Assembly: GCF_001667505.1 (NCBI RefSeq)
Contig: NZ_LZHZ01000035.1
Location: 62,001 to 126,000 of the forward strand
DNA from: Mycobacterium sp. ACS1612
Lineage (GTDB): Bacteria > Actinomycetota > Actinomycetes > Mycobacteriales > Mycobacteriaceae
Reading direction: 5' to 3'
Length of the DNA: 64,000 bases
The position numbers were made by a program, and so were the translations under genes. Shown in pieces: positions 61,323-64,000 of this stretch (the first letter of the stretch is position 1; each line of letters starts with the position of its first letter). The notes under the pieces are model-generated. The model worked only from the letters and a program-made list of their open reading frames with translations, was not told the origin of the DNA and ran no database searches.

Positions 61323-62650
61323 GCGGCCGTCGGGAACTCCACCTCAACGCCTTTTTGATGGAGGCGGGACACCATGAGGCCGCGTGGCGGTTGCCGCAGA
61401 GCAATCCGCGCGCGGACTTCGACCTGGCGCATTGGATCGCATTGGCGCAATTGGCGGAGAGCGCGAAGTTCGACTCGCTGTTCCTCGCCGACGGGCCGGC
61501 GCTGACGGGCAGCGGGGCATTCCGCCCACCCGGCCAACTCGAGCCGCTGACCCTGCTGACCGCGCTGTCGCAGCACACCAGCAGGATCGGGCTGATCGCG
61601 ACCGTGTCGTCGACGTACAACGAGCCGTACAACCTGGCGCGGCGGCTGGCGTCGGTCGACCACGTCAGCGGTGGCCGGGCCGGGTGGAACATCGTCACCT
61701 CGGCGACCCCGCAGGAGGCCGCGAACTTCGGCCTCGACGACCGCCTCGACCATGCGGAGCGGTACGCGAGGGCCGATGAGTTCCTGACCGTCGCAAAGGC
61801 GTTGTGGGACAGCTGGGAACACGAGGCAATCCAGGGCGACAAGGCGTCGGGCCGGTACGCCGACGTGGCCCGCCTGCACACGATCGCCCACACTGGCGCG
61901 TACTTCAAGGTCGCGGGTCCGCTGAACGTCGAACGTCCGCCGCAGGGCCATCCGCTGTTGGTGCAGGCCGGGTCCTCGGAGGACGGCAAGGGGTTCGCCG
62001 CCCGCCACGCGGAGGCCATCTTCACCGCGCACCAGACCTACGAGCGGGCCGCCGACTTCTATGCCGACATCAAGGCGCGCACCAAGGCCGCCGGCCGCGA
62101 TCCCGACGGCGTGCTCGTGCTCCCTGGGATCGTGCCGATCATCGGATCGACCGAGCACGAGGCCCAGGAACTGGCCAGAGAACTCGACGAGCTTCGGGTG
62201 CCGGATTACGGGTTGTGGCAGCTGTCGAACATCATCGAAGTCGACGTGTCGGCATTGGAGCTCGACAAGCCGTTGCCTACAACTGTTTTGGCGCGCCCGA
62301 AACTCGAAGGTGCACAGAGCCGCGCCGACCTCATCGTCGAGCTGGCGCAACGCGAGGGTCTCACTGTCCGCGAGATCCTGTCGAGGCTCGGCAGCGGTCG
62401 GGGCCACTTCACCTTCGTCGGCACGCCGGACCAGGTCGTGGACACGATCGTCGCATGGTTCGAAGGGGGAGCGGCCGACGGGTTCAACATCATGGCCGCG
62501 GCATTGCCGTCGGGGCTGGAGACGTTCATCGATCAGGTGTTGCCGATCCTGCGACGCAAGGGGTTGTTCCGCGAGGAGTACACCGGCACCACGCTGCGCG
62601 AGCACTACGGACTGCCGTTGCCTGCCAACCAGTTTCACGGTCATGAGTAG
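61319..62650 (+). CDS. FMN-dependent monooxygenase, NtaA/SnaA/DszA family
   Basis: 443 residues, luciferase-like TIM barrel. LNAFLMEAGHHEAAWRLPQS, LFLADGPALTG, GRAGWNIVTSATPQEAANFG and GSSEDGKGFAARHAEAIFTA are family segments. Members use FMNH2 from a separate reductase to cleave C-S or C-N bonds (nitrilotriacetate, dibenzothiophene sulfone, dimethyl sulfone). With the transporter upstream, an organosulfur substrate used as sulfur source is likely. Overlaps the next gene by 8 bp. Confidence 0.9.
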   Translation: MSGRRELHLNAFLMEAGHHEAAWRLPQSNPRADFDLAHWIALAQLAESAKFDSLFLADGPALTGSGAFRPPGQLEPLTLLTALSQHTSRIGLIATVSSTYNEPYNLARRLASVDHVSGGRAGWNIVTSATPQEAANFGLDDRLDHAERYARADEFLTVAKALWDSWEHEAIQGDKASGRYADVARLHTIAHTGAYFKVAGPLNVERPPQGHPLLVQAGSSEDGKGFAARHAEAIFTAHQTYERAADFYADIKARTKAAGRDPDGVLVLPGIVPIIGSTEHEAQELARELDELRVPDYGLWQLSNIIEVDVSALELDKPLPTTVLARPKLEGAQSRADLIVELAQREGLTVREILSRLGSGRGHFTFVGTPDQVVDTIVAWFEGGAADGFNIMAAALPSGLETFIDQVLPILRRKGLFREEYTGTTLREHYGLPLPANQFHGHE

Positions 62651-64000
62651 CGCAGCGCCGCTCTCGACGGGCGTCTTGGTGATCGGGGGCGGGCCTGCGG
62701 GCACCTGGGCGGCGATCAAAGCGGCGGAAGGCGGAGTCGAGGTGATCCTGGCGGACAAGGGCTACACCGGCGCCAGCGGCGCGACGGCCTCGGTGGGCAC
62801 CGGGGTCTGGTACGTCGACGATGTCCCCGAACTTCGAGAGGCCGCGATGGCGAGCCGGGAGGCCCTCGGCGGTCACCTCGCCGACCGCGAGTGGATGACG
62901 CGGGTGCTCGACGAAACCCACAGCAGGATGGACGAACTCGCCGAGGTTCAGCGCTATCCGTTCCCGGTCGACGAAGCGGGCCGCTCCCTCCGTGACGACC
63001 TACAGGGCCCGGAATACATGCGCCGGCAACGGCTTCGGGTGCAGCGGCTCGGGGTCCGCATCCTCGACCACACCCCGGCGCTGGAATTGCTCGTCGACGA
63101 CGACGGTGTGGTCTGCGGAGCGGTGGTGCTCGATCGCGCGACAGGGCAGACGCTGCGCATCGAGGCGTCGGCTGTCGTGCTCGCCGCGGGCGGGTGTGCG
63201 TTTCAGTCCAAGACGCTCGGGTGCGACGTCAACACCGGAGACGGTGCGCTGATGGCGGTGGAGGCGGGCGCGGTGCTGTCGGGGATGGAGTTCTCCAACG
63301 CATACGCGATCGCGGTCAAGGGCACCTCGCTGACCAAGACCGCGTATTACTCGTGGGCGACGTTCTACCGCGCCGACCGGTCGGTGCTTGAGGGCGCGGG
63401 CAGCGCCAAGGGCAGGTCCGTTATCGCCGAAACGCTGCTGTCCGAGCCCGTTTTCGCCAGAATCGACCGCGCCACCGAGGACGAGCAACGCGCGATGCGC
63501 AAAGGTCAACCCAACTTCTTCCTGGTCTTCGACCGGCTCGGCATCGACCCATTCACCGATTTCTTCGAGATCACCCTGCTGGCCGAGGGAACCGTCCGCG
63601 GCACCGGGGGTGTGCGGGTCGCCGACTTCGACTGCTCCACCGACGTACCCGGCCTGTATGCCGCCGGTGACACCGCAACACGGGAATTGATATGCGGGGG
63701 GTTCACCGGCGGCGGCAGCCACAACGCGGCATGGGCGGCGTCCTCGGGCAGCTGGGCCGGGCTGGGCGCGGCGGCGTTCGCGACGGGCCGGGGGAGGCCG
63801 GCGGCCGGATCGCGTCCCGTCGGTGGCGCCGGTCTGCGTCCGAGCGCCGCAGCGAATCTGAGCTACCGCGACATCGTCACCGAAGTGCAGCGCCAAGTAC
63901 TGCCGTACGACCTCAACTATCTGCGGCACGGCGAGCGGCTCGCGCCTGCCTTGAAGTCGTTGCACGGCATCTGGTCTGAGGTGCGGACCGGCCTCGGCGG
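62643..64000 (+). CDS. FAD-dependent oxidoreductase (fumarate reductase/AprA flavoprotein-like), partial
   Basis: Starts with ATG at 62643 and runs off the right edge after 452 codons. FAD-binding GGGPAG at 15-20, TGASGATASVGTG (substrate-side loop), ASAVVLAAGGCAF, GDGALMAVEAGAVLSGMEF and the second FAD region GLYAAGDTATREL with GGFTGGGSHNAAWAA. Most like the flavoprotein subunit family of succinate dehydrogenase and APS reductase. In sulfur-scavenging operons such a protein may pair with a ferredoxin subunit; the next gene, out of view, would show this. Confidence 0.85.
   Translation, partial: MSSAAPLSTGVLVIGGGPAGTWAAIKAAEGGVEVILADKGYTGASGATASVGTGVWYVDDVPELREAAMASREALGGHLADREWMTRVLDETHSRMDELAEVQRYPFPVDEAGRSLRDDLQGPEYMRRQRLRVQRLGVRILDHTPALELLVDDDGVVCGAVVLDRATGQTLRIEASAVVLAAGGCAFQSKTLGCDVNTGDGALMAVEAGAVLSGMEFSNAYAIAVKGTSLTKTAYYSWATFYRADRSVLEGAGSAKGRSVIAETLLSEPVFARIDRATEDEQRAMRKGQPNFFLVFDRLGIDPFTDFFEITLLAEGTVRGTGGVRVADFDCSTDVPGLYAAGDTATRELICGGFTGGGSHNAAWAASSGSWAGLGAAAFATGRGRPAAGSRPVGGAGLRPSAAANLSYRDIVTEVQRQVLPYDLNYLRHGERLAPALKSLHGIWSEVRTGLG

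Overview
The window is 64 kb of a high-GC actinobacterial chromosome. It reads as a fast-growing mycobacterium (Mycolicibacterium-type). Evidence: furA-katG with the mycobacterial FurA box, an Eis-type acetyltransferase, a FadD acyl-CoA ligase, a cinA gene, TetR plus molybdo-oxidoreductase and acyltransferase plus SGNH pairs like those of M. tuberculosis (Rv0196-Rv0197 and Rv0517-Rv0518 from memory), KstR-type operators, many GTG starts and 4-bp stop/start overlaps. No tRNA, rRNA, CRISPR array, insertion sequence or prophage was seen, so this is ordinary chromosome with accessory metabolic blocks.

Layout. 1-9.6 kb: two small conserved genes divergent from a TetR regulator with a palindromic operator; a TetR-controlled molybdopterin oxidoreductase; then a nitronate monooxygenase, a dihydrodipicolinate-reductase-like protein and a hydroxysteroid-type SDR, the last three next to two KstR-type boxes. 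9.7-18.5 kb: a membrane-anchored GH2 exo-glucosaminidase-like enzyme ending in a 57-bp palindrome, then thioesterase, cinA, a 2OG-Fe dioxygenase, a YbdK-type ligase coupled to a macrodomain protein, an ACT protein and an Eis-like acetyltransferase. 18.6-25.4 kb: a tightly coupled malonate decarboxylase operon (mdcA-B-C-[DE fusion]-G-H) led by a Tat-exported hydrolase. 25.4-36.6 kb: hydrolases, amidase, fadD, an MpaB-family oxygenase, secreted proteins, a frameshifted membrane protein, YaaA, an NlpC/P60-like protein with a proline-rich tail, a 528-bp AT-richer non-coding gap and a phosphodiesterase.

36.8-45.2 kb: one 8.3-kb gene for a 2775-residue protein. It joins a SARP DNA-binding domain and BTAD, an apparently intact class III adenylate cyclase, an AAA ATPase, a helical repeat region and about 1500 residues made of eleven NTF2/SnoaL-like modules in alternating long/short order. 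This is the most unusual object in the window. Immediately downstream, with its promoter overlapping the giant gene's stop codon, is an ArsR-AHSA1 fusion regulator with two operator palindromes, co-transcribed with a DUF899 protein.

46.8-64 kb: MarR, nitroreductase, a metallo-beta-lactamase-like hydrolase and an alpha/beta hydrolase; a three-gene cluster (URC1-like GTP cyclohydrolase II, DUF1688/URC4, uracil phosphoribosyltransferase) that matches the URC route of uracil catabolism; an acyltransferase-3 and SGNH hydrolase pair; katG-furA; and a sulfonate-type ABC transporter operon with an FMN monooxygenase and a flavoprotein that runs off the right edge.
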